Source: Reticulitermes speratus
Taxonomy: Eukaryota > Arthropoda > Insecta > Blattodea > Rhinotermitidae
Length of the DNA stretch: 64,000 nucleotides
Direction: 5' to 3'
Assembly: GCA_021186555.1 (NCBI GenBank)
Contig: JAJKFL010000042.1
Span: 47,109,480-47,173,479, forward strand
The notes below the pieces were generated by a model. The model ran no database searches. It saw nothing but the letters and a program-made list of their open reading frames with translations, and was not told the DNA's origin. Numbering within the stretch: the stretch's first letter is position 1; every line of letters starts with the position of its first letter. A program made the position numbers and the translations under genes. Shown piece by piece: positions 54,421-64,000 of this stretch.

Positions 54421-54956
54421 TAATAACTGGCACTTCTCACTGTCAACACACCTGTATTAACGTTAATGTCAGTTCGTAATGTTATTTCGTGGCAACATGT
54501 TTGGACCACATGAAGGTCAAACAGTACAAATACGTGTACATGTTAAATTGTATCAAATTGTATGTCAGTTGGACTGCGATCTTATCCATACAAATTCGCC
54601 TTCATTTTATTACTTCTGTGCAAACTGTTATTGTTTGTTAATTAGATACGATAAAATTAAAAACATAATTTTTTATAAAAGTATAAAATTATAAAAAGTC
54701 CTCGATGGTATTATTTATTTATTTCCGTGAAGTGTGTTGTACAGTTAAAGAAGCGGTGGATGATATCTATGATTTCGTACTCAATGGTAGAATTTTTTGG
54801 ATAAATTTAGATTTGTGCGAATTACTCCGTTTTCTTTCAAATGACGAAATCGCTGTGATATTCGTGTTGTGTGTCAGAAGTTTACAGTGTGTTACTGTGT
54901 ATCGTAGTACATACATTTTGCCAACACTTTGTTTCCGTCTGCACAGTATCACTGCT
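54421..54956. other. No feature recognised
   Basis: The 117-aa frame (54705-55058) runs into SINE D and has no known motif. Confidence 0.45.
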
Positions 54957-54970
54957 GGCAAGGTTACCAT

Positions 54971-55243
54971 TTTTTTTTTTTTTTTTGTATGGCTCGAGAG
55001 CCTTATATGGGCCTGGGCCTCCCGTTTCGTCGAGGTTTCACGATCACACACATTTTGAGACACACCACAGTCGGTAGGACTCCTCTGGACGAGGGATCAG
55101 CTCGTCGCAGAGACCTCTACCTGACAACACACAACACTCACAAGAGACAGACATCCATGCCCCCGGTGGGATTCGAACCCACGATCCTAGTAAGCGAGCG
55201 GCCGAAGACCCACGCCTTAGACCGCGCGGCCACTGGGATCGGC
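54971..55243 (-). mobile_element. SINE D, full length
   Basis: T run, body, head ending GCGCGGCCACTGGGATCGG. Perfect 14-bp target duplication GGCAAGGTTACCAT (54957-54970 and 55244-55257). Confidence 0.97.
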
Positions 55244-55408
55244 GGCAAGGTTACCATATTGTTGAGGAAAGTACGAAGTCCTTGTGATACAGTTTTACGT
55301 TTTTCTTGTTAGGTTCAAATGTAGAAGTTTCGTTTAATTTTACAAAAGTATATTTATTCTTATTAATTCTACAGTCAGATCCAACACTTCGTTTTAAAGA
55401 TAATTTTT

Positions 55409-55447
55409 GGCCACAAGTTTCGGCTCATAAGAGCCATCATCAGGCCG
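55409..55447 (-). ncRNA. Hammerhead-like motif, uncertain triplet
   Basis: Minus strand CTGATGA (55437-55443), T, stem II GGCTC/GAGCC, GAAACTTGT (55413-55421). The base at the cleavage position is G, so cleavage is doubtful. Confidence 0.42.
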
Positions 55448-55568
55448 AACAGAAACTATAAGCTGGAAAACTCCATGGAGTTATGAGCCGAAACTAGTGG
55501 CCAAAAATGTATCTTTAAAACGAAGTGTTGGTTCTAACTGTAGAATTAATAAGAGTAAATATACTTTT

Positions 55569-55861
55569 ATATGGGCCGCGGTAGCTCAGTCGGTATAGCG
55601 ACTCGCTACGAGCTGGACGGTCCGGGGATCGAATCCCGGTGGGGGCAAGATTTTTCGCAGCCGTCCAGACCGGCCCTGGGGCCCACCCAGCCTCCTATAC
55701 AATGGGTACCGGGTCTATTTCCCGGGGGTAAAGCGGCTGGGGCGTGGAGTTGACCACCCACCCCCATCTAGCGCCGAGGTTAAAGAAAGAGTAGAGCTAT
55801 ACCTCTATTCCCCCTCTGGGCCTTCATGGCCTGTTCTAGGGTGAACTTTACTTATTATTAT
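55569..55861 (+). mobile_element. SINE C, full length, nested in foldback
   Basis: Head GGGCCGCGGTAGCTCAGTCG, B box GGGGATCGAATCCCGGTG, complete body and a short TTA tail. Perfect 13-bp target duplication TAAATATACTTTT (55556-55568 and 55862-55874). Confidence 0.97.
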
Positions 55862-55876
55862 TAAATATACTTTTGT

Positions 55877-56655
55877 AATCCGTGTGCCAACGGGGATGTC
55901 TTGTATTAAAATTATTTAATTTTGTTAAAATATCCATAAGACAAGATTAGGGGGGAGGGGGGGTTCTGAAGAATTAGTGTCCTGCAGACTTGTTGATCTA
56001 CTCAATGTTGCTGCCACTGACATGGACGGTAGAGCGGGCTGTTGCTGCAGCCAGCAGCCCTCAAGCTTGGCTGCCCGCGCTTCGTGTTTGTTACAGCAAT
56101 CCTTTCCTTTCTTCTGTTCACCGTTTTTCTCCAAACTTTTCTTTTCATTATCTTCTCTCTTTGCCCAGGTTCCGTAGTAACGGCTTGAAAGAAATGCTTT
56201 CCTCTATGTCATCCGCACTGCCTAATCACATCAACTTGTGTTATGTAACATGTTTGTGAAACGTGGCAAGACAGATCACGATTAAGTGACATATTGGCCT
56301 GAGTGGTGACACAGACATGACACAGACTGCGCTACACATGTGAATGTGACCGAACTACAGAGACCTTAGATAGAAACAGAGTCCTTGCTGTGTCTCATAT
56401 TCACCCTCTTTGATGGAAGTATGTTATTGAGGACTCCCGCCTTCTGGGGTCTGACGCTATTTTGCTGGGTTAGTTTTTCCTGGTGTGTTGAAGGAACGCA
56501 CCGACTGACTTCGTCTTCATGGGTTGATCTTGTGTCAGGCCTGACTGGGCTTGTAAACCAACGCGTTTAACGAACGTATGACTATTCACATGTGTGTAAC
56601 ATGCTATTCATGTACGAATAACATAAATGAAACACTGACATAAACACGTAACAGT
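55877..56655. other. No gene recognised; splice-acceptor-like tract
   Basis: A pyrimidine-rich stretch at about 56100-56165 ends TTTGCCCAG|GTTCC. No matching open exon with a known motif. Confidence 0.35.
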
Positions 56656-56659
56656 TTTT

Positions 56660-56935
56660 CTTTGTGAAGGGCCCCGCAGCAGAAGCTACGGACGCACCGC
56701 AGCCTTGAGGCTTATTGTGCAACCCTGTGATGAAGATGATCAGTTTTTTTTTTTTTTTTCCAAGTAATGTAGCACCGGTGGAATGAAATTGATAGGGGAA
56801 AACCGAAGTACTCGGGTAAAAACCTGTCCCATTGCCACTTTGTCCACCACAAATCCCACATGGGCTGACCCGGGATCGAACCCGGGCCTCCGCGATGGGA
56901 GGCTGGCGACTAACGGCCTGAGCCATAGCACGGCC
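56660..56935 (-). mobile_element. SINE A, full length
   Basis: 3' block GCTACGGACGCACCGCAGCC, T run, body, head GGGATCGAACCCGGGCC to CATAGCACGGCC. It abuts the satellite at 56941. Confidence 0.93.
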
Positions 56936-56940
56936 TCTTA

Positions 56941-58581
56941 ATATCCCTTTGCTGCAGAGTCTGTCACACCGTGTGACATTATCCCTTTGCTGCAGAGTCT
57001 GTCACACCGTGTGACATTATCCCTTTGCTGCAGAGTCTGTCACACCGTGTGACATTATCCCTTTGCTGCAGAGTCTGTCACACCGTGTGACATTATCCCT
57101 TTGCTGCAGAGTCTGTCACACCGTGTGACATTATCCCTTTGCTGCAGAGTCTGTCACACCGTGTGACATTATCCCTTTGCTGCAGAGTCTGTCACACCGT
57201 GTGACATTATCCCTTTGCTGCAGAGTCTGTCACACCGTGTGACATTATCCCTTTGCTGCAGAGTCTGTCACACCGTGTGACATTATCCCTTTGCTGCAGA
57301 GTCTGTCACACCGTGTGACATTATCCCTTTGCTGCAGAGTCTGTCACACCGTGTGACATTATCCCTTTGCTGCAGAGTCTGTCACACCGTGTGACATTAT
57401 CCCTTTGCTGCAGAGTCTGTCACACCGTGTGACATTATCCCTTTGCTGCAGAGTCTGTCACACCGTGTGACATTATCCCTTTGCTGCAGAGTCTATCACA
57501 CCGTGTGACATTATCCCTTTGCTGCAGAGTCTGTCACACCGTGTGACATTATCCCTTTGCTGCAGAGTCTGTCACACCGTGTGACATTATCCCTTTGCTG
57601 CAGAGTCTGTCACACCGTGTGACATTATCCCTTTGCTGCAGAGTCTGTCACACACGTGTGACATTATCCCTTTGCTGCAGAGTCTATCACACCGTGTGAC
57701 ATTATCCCTTTGCTGCAGAGTCTATCACACCGTGTGACATTATCCCTTTGCTGCAGAGTCTATCACACCGTGTGACATTATCCCTTTGCTGCAGAGTCTA
57801 TCACACCGTGTGACATTATCCCTTTGCTGCAGAGTCTATCACACCGTGTGACATTATCCCTTTGCTGCAGAGTCTATCACACCGTGTGACATTATCCCTT
57901 TGCTGCAGAGTCTATCACACCGTGTGACATTATCCCTTTGCTGCAGAGTCTATCACACCGTGTGACATTATTCCCTTTGCTGCAGAGTCTATCACACCGT
58001 GTGACATTATCCCTTTGCTGCAGAGTCTATCACCTCATCCGTGGTTGACACTTATCCCTTTGCTGCAGAGTCTATCACACCGTGTGACATTATCCCTTTG
58101 CTGCAGAGTCATCACACCGTGTGACATTATCCCTTTGCTGCAGAGTCTTCACACCGTGTGACATTATCCCTTTGCTGCAGAGTCTATCAACACCGTGTGA
58201 CATTATCCCTTTGCTGCAGAGTCTATCACACCGTGTGACATTATCCCTTTGCTGCAGAGTCTATCACACCGTGTGACATTATCCCTTTGCTGCAGAGTCT
58301 ATCACACCGTGTGACATTATCCCTTTGCTGCAGAGTCTATCACACCGTGTGACATTATCCCTTTGTGCAGAGTCTATCACACCGTGTGACATTATCCCTT
58401 TGCTGCAGAGTCTATCACACCGTGTGACATTATCCCTTTGCTGCAGAGTCTATCACACCGTGTGACATTATCCCTTTGCATGCAGAGTCTATCACACCGT
58501 GTGACATTATCCCTTTGCTGCAGAGTCTATCACACCGTGTGACATTATCCCTTTGCTGCAGAGTCTATCACACGTGTGACA
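56941..58581. repeat. 38-bp tandem satellite, about 43 copies
   Basis: Unit ATCCCTTTGCTGCAGAGTCT then GTCACACCGTGTGACATT. Each unit has a PstI-type CTGCAG and the perfect palindrome GTCACAC-C-GTGTGAC. Copies left of about 57660 carry TCTGTCAC, those right of it TCTATCAC (one exception near 57493). Indels cluster at 57970-58200 and 58365-58590. Confidence 0.98.
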
Positions 58582-58691
58582 TTGAGGATCTATCTCAACA
58601 AGTAAAGCAACGCTTTTATTTCATACGACATCCTTTCAATGTAGGGCTTATGTTTGTATTTACGTTTTCTACAGGAACTACAACTAACTGA

Positions 58692-58935
58692 AATAGTCCC
58701 TGTACACTCTATGAAGATATACAGTACAGAGGGAGTAGAAGTAAAACGCCACTTATTCTTAACCTCGACGCTAGCTGAGGACGAATCATGAACTTCACGC
58801 CCCGTCAGCTTTAACCTTGGAAAAGAGCCCATGGGCGCAATGAATATGAGGCTGGGTGGGTCATAGAGCCGGTCTGGACGTTTTGGGGAAGAGAAAAGTC
58901 TGTAGCCCATACCGGGTTTCGAACCCTGATCCTAC
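58692..58935 (-). mobile_element. SINE C
   Basis: Reverse copy: CACTTATTCTTAACCTCGAC, CATGAACTTCACGCCCCG, AGGCTGGGTGGGTCATAGAG, TTTCGAACCCTGATCC. Head truncated. Confidence 0.85.
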
Positions 58936-59689
58936 GACGCAGTGATTGTGACTGTCAAAATTTCTTGCCACAATGCGAGTTTTGACGTTGTGACAGCGGT
59001 GTTTTTGAGGGTTCGGGCCGTCGGTGATGTGAAGCTGTGTCGTCGGGCTAGTGGTTCACGAAGGCACGTTAAAACGCGTACCGTGTTAGAAACTGTGCCT
59101 GAAGTGCAGCACACAATACAAACCGTCTAGCCAGCTACTTCATAATAACAACACACGATCCAGATATCACTTAAGTACACATTCCTTTCTTGTGTTTGAG
59201 CGTAACCAAATAAACCTCTGTTTGTCCAGCAGATCTGTTTCCGTATTCCCACAATTTTTTGGTTCCGCATCGGTGAGTTTTTTTTTAGGAACAGGCTGTA
59301 GTTGGCAATTTCAACATTTGTTCCTCTTTCTGCAATGAGAATGTTGTACGTCTTGAGTGTGCAAAACTATTTACAAGGTTTGCTGGCAACTCTATGTGCT
59401 CTGTATGTTTTCTACACACAGTGTATTTATGTGTTTAGTGTGATTCCCACGATAAATACCGCTTATTTCCATAAACGACATTGACCAGTTGGCCTTTATG
59501 ATTGACACCTTATTAGTTCTCCACGAGGTACGAACTGAATTGTACCACATAATTCAGGTGAGCTTCAGTCTTCAAAACGTTAGTTAAAACTTGCTTGGGG
59601 TAACTGTGAATGCTATCCTATCCAAGTGACCCTTTCAACGACGAGGAACACCAACGTGAAAGTACTTTTCTAACCAATCCTCCCTGTAT
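58936..59689. other. No feature recognised
   Basis: No motif or repeat match. Confidence 0.45.
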
Positions 59690-59936
59690 CTGGAAGAGGA
59701 CTGTCTTGTTTGAAGGTTCCCAGATTCCGCCCTCTCGTCCTTCTGATAATAGTAGCGTTAAGGTGAAGATGAGCATGAACTATGAAGGAATGACATTTGG
59801 AAGAAGTGCTGAGAACAGAAACTTGTGCCAGTGCCAGATTCTTCATTATAACTATTTCGTGGACTATTTCGGGATCGAACCCTCTCGCCTGAGCTGATAG
59901 GCAAGCTACCAACCGCCTTAACCACGGCACGGCCAT
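59690..59936 (-). mobile_element. SINE A, diverged
   Basis: CGTCCTTCTGATAATAGTAG, GCCAGTGCCAGATTCTTC, TCGGGATCGAACCCTCTCGC and the head end AACCACGGCACGGCC. Confidence 0.82.
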
Positions 59937-60009
59937 CAAGGACTGAGCTAGTCTAAGTCAATCGGTCGGTATTGTCATCGTAAAGCAAATATTGTAACAA
60001 CAATAAAAG

Positions 60010-60395
60010 TAAGAAGACTAGATGGGCTGGTCATGTGGTAAGAATGTCTGATGACAGGACCGTAAATAAAGTATTGCTGGGGAAACCTGATGGAGAAGAA
60101 AAGCAGGAAGACCAAAATTAAGGTGAAATATGTGGTCTTCTGGGTAATTACACGGCGTCGTGTGGTAATTATTTACCTATTACGCCGTGTAATTACCCAG
60201 AAGACACAGATCTCATCAACATCGCGGCGGAAGCCTGAAATCAAAATTAAGGTGGTTAGACTGTATTGAGAATGATCTGAAATAGATGTGTGTCAAGAGA
60301 TGGAGGAAGAAAGCAGAAGACAGATCGGTATGGGTACTGGTTAAACTGTAAGGACCGTATGGCAAAGGAGAAGAAGAAGATGATTGTCATCGCAG
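60010..60395 (+). mobile_element. LINE coding fragment of a second type, interrupted by foldback
   Basis: Frames read RRLDGLVMW-like / TRWAGHVVRMSDD, then after the insertion RWLDCIENDLK and RWRKKAEDRSVW, a decayed C-terminal LINE region distinct from the TTAG-tailed family. Confidence 0.65.
60126..60241 (+). mobile_element. Foldback remnant, ribozyme region deleted
   Basis: GTCTTCTGGGTAATTACACG mirrors CGTGTAATTACCCAGAAGAC; ends with the family end CATCGCGGCGGAAGCCTGA. Perfect 13-bp target duplication CAAAATTAAGGTG (60113-60125 and 60242-60254). Confidence 0.9.
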
Positions 60396-60397
60396 CA

Positions 60398-60516
60398 GAA
60401 CATGAACCCTTGATGGTGGGACCCATAGGTAGTCCCGAAACGTCGGTAACTACGTATAAACGCTGTGTCATATCCAAGGAGATAGAAGTTGTTTACACTA
60501 TGGCGGAAGTCTGAAA
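60398..60516 (+). mobile_element. Single ribozyme-type unit, broken core
   Basis: CTTGATGGT replaces CTGANGA; stem II GGGAC/GTCCC, GAAACGTCGGTA and the end TGGCGGAAGTCTGAAATC are recognisable. Confidence 0.6.
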
Positions 60517-61398
60517 TCGCGTTTGGAACTGATAGAATTATCATATTTGTAATGTTCGTCATATTGGTAAGAGTGGCCGCGACCTGCCCTTTGGAAGCAA
60601 TACGTTGCCAGAGACCTCTGCACCATAACAACCCATAACAGGATAAATACAATGCTGAGGTACTCTCAAATCTTACAGGCGTGGTATTAGGCAGTCTAGT
60701 AAGACGGGTTTTAAGCGGGGGGGAGGGGTCATTCGGCACGGCTCGGCGGGCAGCTCGCCACGTCCCTGTTTAGGGGTCAACGACATGAGATGTCCCTCAA
60801 CAGAGCCAGGTCGGCCGAATAGCTTCACTTGTCGGTCGCTAGGAAAGTGAGTGCCAAGCTTCCTGGATGGACTTGTATTTGGCGGCTAAAGACATCGAGA
60901 ACTCAGGAAGCGCACTGCTTCTAGCTTATTTTCCACCATAAAATGAAATTGGGTGGACTTTTGATTTGGCAACACTGTGCATATAGGTGCTCATGTGTCC
61001 CCAGTTTCAGTTCGCTAACCACTTGAACAATTTTTACGAAATTTGATATAAATTGGAGGATAATAATAACGCCTGACGTTTTAAATTCCCTACTGTTAGT
61101 AATAATAACATGGCGGACACGCGAATATGTTAGGCTGCAGCGACGCTAGCGCCACTTATTTTCCATGGTAACAGAACTTATGATATAAGAGGGAGTCTAG
61201 TTGTTCCTGATTGGTTGCGACGGATTAAAGCCTCACGAACATCGGGATCTATTTTAATGCGTATTGCCTATCTGGTTCCAAGAACTTACGATACACTAGT
61301 AATAAAAGTGTAGAATAATCTCAGAAAACACGAAAAGCATAAAAGTTTATTTTCAATAAAATAGAAACACTTCGCAAACATAGCAGACACTAAATAAT
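60517..61398. other. No feature recognised
   Basis: No motif or repeat match. Confidence 0.5.
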
Positions 61399-61480
61399 AT
61401 AATGACTGAATTATTTGTACCAACAAATGCACTAAGACAGTTTTTCACTGTTTTCTTTATTATAAGGATGCCCCAATACG

Positions 61481-61514
61481 CATTTCGGCAGTTATTCTGC
61501 CATCATCAGGGGTA
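61481..61514 (-). ncRNA. Hammerhead ribozyme-like motif
   Basis: Minus strand CCCC, CTGATGA (61503-61509), T, stem II GGCAG/CTGCC, GAAATGCGTATT (61485-61496), GGGG. Confidence 0.68.
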
Positions 61515-61978
61515 TTAAGTGAGTTTTTACATAGACCAATTCTTTGGTTACGTCATAACAGTGAGTCAGTATTTGTTACCACATCGTATAAAATTTTTGT
61601 AAAATTAGTGGTATTGTTAAGCTGCTAAAAATTATTGAATTTTAAAAATTACAATAAATACAAATAGTATATTATACTACCCTCTATAGTATAATTATTA
61701 ATTATGGCAGCGTGGTCCTATTTTCAGCGTGTGTTCCAGTTATCTGTGTGTTACGTGTTGGTAGGACCTCCTTGCCTCCTGTCTGCGTGGTTAGTGACCA
61801 CGCAGACAGGAGGCAAGGAGGTCTATTTGTTTTTATTGTAATTTTTTAAATTTAGTATCTTTTAGCAGCTTAACAATACCACTAATTTTACAAAAATTTT
61901 ATACGATGTGGTAACAAATACTGACTCACTGTTATGACGTAACCAAAGAATTGGTGTATGTAAAAACTCACTTAAAAT

Positions 61979-62023
61979 ACCCCCTGATGATGGCAGAATA
62001 ACTGCCGAAATGCGTATTGGGGC
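61979..62023 (+). ncRNA. Hammerhead ribozyme-like motif
   Basis: CCCC, CTGATGA (61984-61990), T, stem II GGCAG/CTGCC, GAAATGCGTATT (62007-62018), GGGG. Carries the canonical CUGAUGA. Confidence 0.7.
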
Positions 62024-62350
62024 ATCCTTATAATAAAGAAAACAGTGAAAAAACTGTCTTAGTGCATTTGTTGGTACAAATAATTCAATTATAAAAAGAT
62101 GCACGGTGAATATAAAGTGAAACATAATGACTGTCTCATTCCGTTAAACACGAATGGCTGGAGGAAGATCCGGAGGTCGCCCTCCATTTCCACTCTACAG
62201 GAAAAAGAAACCCATGTAAACCACGTAACTGATGGAAATGAAGCCAGAGAAGGTCGATGACAGGGAAAAGAAAGAGAGGTGGAAGAAAACAAATTTCAAA
62301 TGTTGGCAGTAATTTATTATATGTACCGTATCAAATATAATCAAAATGTA

Positions 62351-63690
62351 CTAGGTGCGCCCAGAAAGTAATGCAACACATTTTTTTTCTCATTCACAAT
62401 TGATTTTATTAAAACTTCAAATATGTCACATCATTACATGAATCTTTGGCTACCTAAACCTATTTTTCAACATAGTCTCCTTCTAAATCTTTGGCCTTAC
62501 GCCACCGAGATGCGAGAGCCTGTATGCCTTCGCGGTACCACTCTGCAGGTCTCTGTCGCAACCACCTCTTTACTTCAGCAATGACTTCCTCGTCGTCCTC
62601 AAACCTCTTTCCGCGGATTGCACCTTTCAAGGGACCGAAAAGATGGTAGTCGGAAGGAGCCAGATCCGGGCTGTACGGTGGATGAGGCAGGACAGTCCAC
62701 TGAAGTTTTGTGATGGCCTCTCGGGTACGCAGACTTGTGTGTGGCCTCGCATTGTCGTGTTGAAGAAGCACTTTTGTCGCATCTTTATGGGAACGAACTC
62801 TCCGGAAACGCTTCTTCAGCTTCTTCAGTGTTTCCACATAGACGTCCGAGTTGATCGTTTGGCCACTGGGCAACACGTCTATGAGAATGACTCCTTCACA
62901 GTCCCAAAAGACTGTCGCCATGATCTTGCCGGCTGAGGGAACTGCTTTAAACTTTTTCTTCCGAGGAGAGGTCGTGTGATGCCACTCCATGGATTGCCTT
63001 TTCGTCTCGGGCTCGAAGTGATGAATCCATGTCTCATCACCCGTGACAATGGTGGACAAGAAATCGTCACCCTCAACCTCGTAACGAGCAAGCAACTCGG
63101 AGCAGATGGCTTTTCTTTGTTGCTTGTGCTCTTCGGTTATGTTTCGAGGGACCCATCGGGCACAGACCTTTGAATATCCTAACTGGTGAATGATTTTGTC
63201 TACGCTTCCCTTACCAATACCGAGTACAGCGGCCAGTTCCCTGGTTGTGATTCTCCGATCGTCTCGAATAAGACTGTCGGCTCGTTGCACTGTTGCAGGC
63301 GTCACAGCTGTTGATGGGCGGCCCGAGCGCGGGAGATCAGACAGAGTGCCCCGTCCTTGTTCTGATAACGCCAATCGCTTCGCCCAACGGCTGACGGTGC
63401 TTTTATCCACTGCCATGTCTCCATAGACCTTTCTTAAGCGCCTGTGAATTGATTCACTCGTTTCGTTTTCTGCCAAAAGAAACTCAATTACTGCTCTCTG
63501 TTTAGAACGCACGTCACTTGCAGACTCCATTTTGAAAGCTCACTACTGCGCTGCTATCCAGCGGGAAACATTGCGCCTATGTGCATAAACGCGGGACATT
63601 TTAAAGATACAGCACGCAAAATATCATTTTTATCCAACAAAATTGGGCCGAGAAAAAAAATGCGTTGCATTACTTTCTGGGCGCACCTAG
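62351..63690 (-). mobile_element. Complete mariner transposon
   Basis: A 1340-bp element whose ends are inverted repeats of about 39 bp beginning CTAGGTGCGCCCAGAAAGTA. The two ends differ only by one substitution in the first 30 bases and the length of an internal T run. It is flanked on both sides by TA, the standard mariner target duplication. One uninterrupted transposase gene lies on the minus strand, with a leader of about 160 bp and about 109 bp after the stop. Matched ends and an open gene indicate a recent insertion, possibly still active. Confidence 0.97.
62460..63530 (-). CDS. Mariner transposase, DD34D, 356 aa
   Basis: Cut-and-paste transposase acting in the nucleus on the inverted ends of its own element. 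The N-terminal third (about 1-120) is a paired-type helix-turn-helix DNA-binding region. Residues 126-131 read WVPRNI, the mariner linker motif (usually WVPHEL-like). The catalytic triad is visible: D165 in TGDETWIHHF, D259 in HDNARPH and D294 in SPDLAPSDYHLF. Exactly 34 residues separate the last two aspartates, which defines classical DD34D mariner rather than DD41D rosa-like or Tc1 elements. Length is slightly above the usual 345 or so. The start is the first ATG after the leader; the stop is TAG. No frameshift or internal stop is present and all key residues are retained, so the protein could be functional. The nearest mariner subfamily was not determined. Confidence 0.97.
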   Translation of the reverse strand: MESASDVRSKQRAVIEFLLAENETSESIHRRLRKVYGDMAVDKSTVSRWAKRLALSEQGRGTLSDLPRSGRPSTAVTPATVQRADSLIRDDRRITTRELAAVLGIGKGSVDKIIHQLGYSKVCARWVPRNITEEHKQQRKAICSELLARYEVEGDDFLSTIVTGDETWIHHFEPETKRQSMEWHHTTSPRKKKFKAVPSAGKIMATVFWDCEGVILIDVLPSGQTINSDVYVETLKKLKKRFRRVRSHKDATKVLLQHDNARPHTSLRTREAITKLQWTVLPHPPYSPDLAPSDYHLFGPLKGAIRGKRFEDDEEVIAEVKRWLRQRPAEWYREGIQALASRWRKAKDLEGDYVEK

Positions 63691-64000
63691 TATCTACAGG
63701 ATGTGAAGTCCTGTGGTCTCAGTAAACTCTCGTATATTATGGAAGTAAAGTAATAATGTTATAACATGGCGTGTGGAAGAGGAAACAACCGGTTTAGTAC
63801 GATTTCGCTTTATAGAATGACAGTCCATATATCTATATATAACAGAAGATATGTGTGCCTGTCTGTCTGTCTGTAGACAGTCTTGTCACATAACAATAGT
63901 AGGAGCTTCAAATTTTAGCAGTAGTTTTACGCTGATTTTGACATGTGCCGCGCCAAATTTAATCCAAATCGATCCATGTGAATGGAGTCAGACCACATGG
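63691..64000. other. No gene recognised
   Basis: Contains CTGTCTGTCTGTCTGTAGAC at about 63860, possibly another copy of the TCTGTCTG repeat class. Confidence 0.35.

Larger units (their letters stand above)
55339..55876. mobile_element. Foldback interrupted by SINE C
   Basis: Left arm starts TTTACAAAAGTATATTTA; its mirror is split, reading TAAATATACTTTT at 55556 and again, complete to TTTGTAA, at 55862. The inner part of the right arm lacks CTGANGA. Confidence 0.88.
61409..62123. mobile_element. Long foldback with two hammerhead-like motifs and a central hairpin
   Basis: Arms begin AATTATTTGTACCAACAAAT and continue inward for about 250 bp. A perfect 27-bp hairpin (61765-61791 with 61797-61823) sits near the centre. 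Right end ATGCACGGTGAATATAAAG. Target duplication ATAATGACTG (61399-61408 and 62124-62133). Confidence 0.93.

Noticed and set aside
62643-63426. Plus-strand frames of 65-97 aa across the mariner
   Set aside because: Antisense shadows of the transposase gene.

Overview
This window is eukaryotic, almost certainly insect, intergenic or intronic DNA. No intact host gene is visible. The evidence is dense tRNA-derived SINEs, non-LTR retrotransposon fragments, hAT-type MITEs, satellites and microsatellites, and no bacterial-style gene order. The repeat style suggests a large-genome insect (a cockroach or termite would fit), but that is a guess.

The one intact gene is a mariner transposase on the minus strand (62460-63530) inside a complete 1340-bp element (62351-63690) with near-identical inverted ends and a TA target duplication. 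One possible host exon (18762-18907) encodes a signal-peptide-like sequence and ends at a good splice donor. Other open frames cross repeats.

The most interesting layer is a family of foldback elements and single units carrying hammerhead-ribozyme-like cores: CTGANGA, a stem II hairpin, GAAA, a short palindromic stem III, then a cleavage-site-like triplet followed by bases that pair with those before CTGANGA. About twenty well-formed copies occur. Many sit as inverted pairs inside elements of about 200-700 bp with 10-13 bp target duplications. This resembles ribozyme-bearing Penelope-like elements or retrozymes, though no Penelope reverse transcriptase is present here.

Layout: 1-12 kb SINEs, MITEs and foldbacks; 12.35-13.7 kb a 49-bp satellite; 15.9-17.4 kb a decayed non-LTR element with a restriction-like-endonuclease end, interrupted by a foldback that is itself interrupted by a SINE; 18.9-19.9 kb and 30.9-31.5 kb 3' ends of a second LINE family; 26-30 kb ribozyme-like units and foldbacks; 33.8-36.2 kb a 30/150-bp higher-order satellite and a 42-bp satellite; 41-45 kb three foldbacks; 55-58.6 kb nested SINEs and a 38-bp satellite; 60-64 kb foldbacks and the mariner. 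Five SINE families (called A to E here) and three hAT-like MITE families (H1 to H3) recur. Family names are labels for this annotation only. Boundaries without a stated target duplication are approximate.
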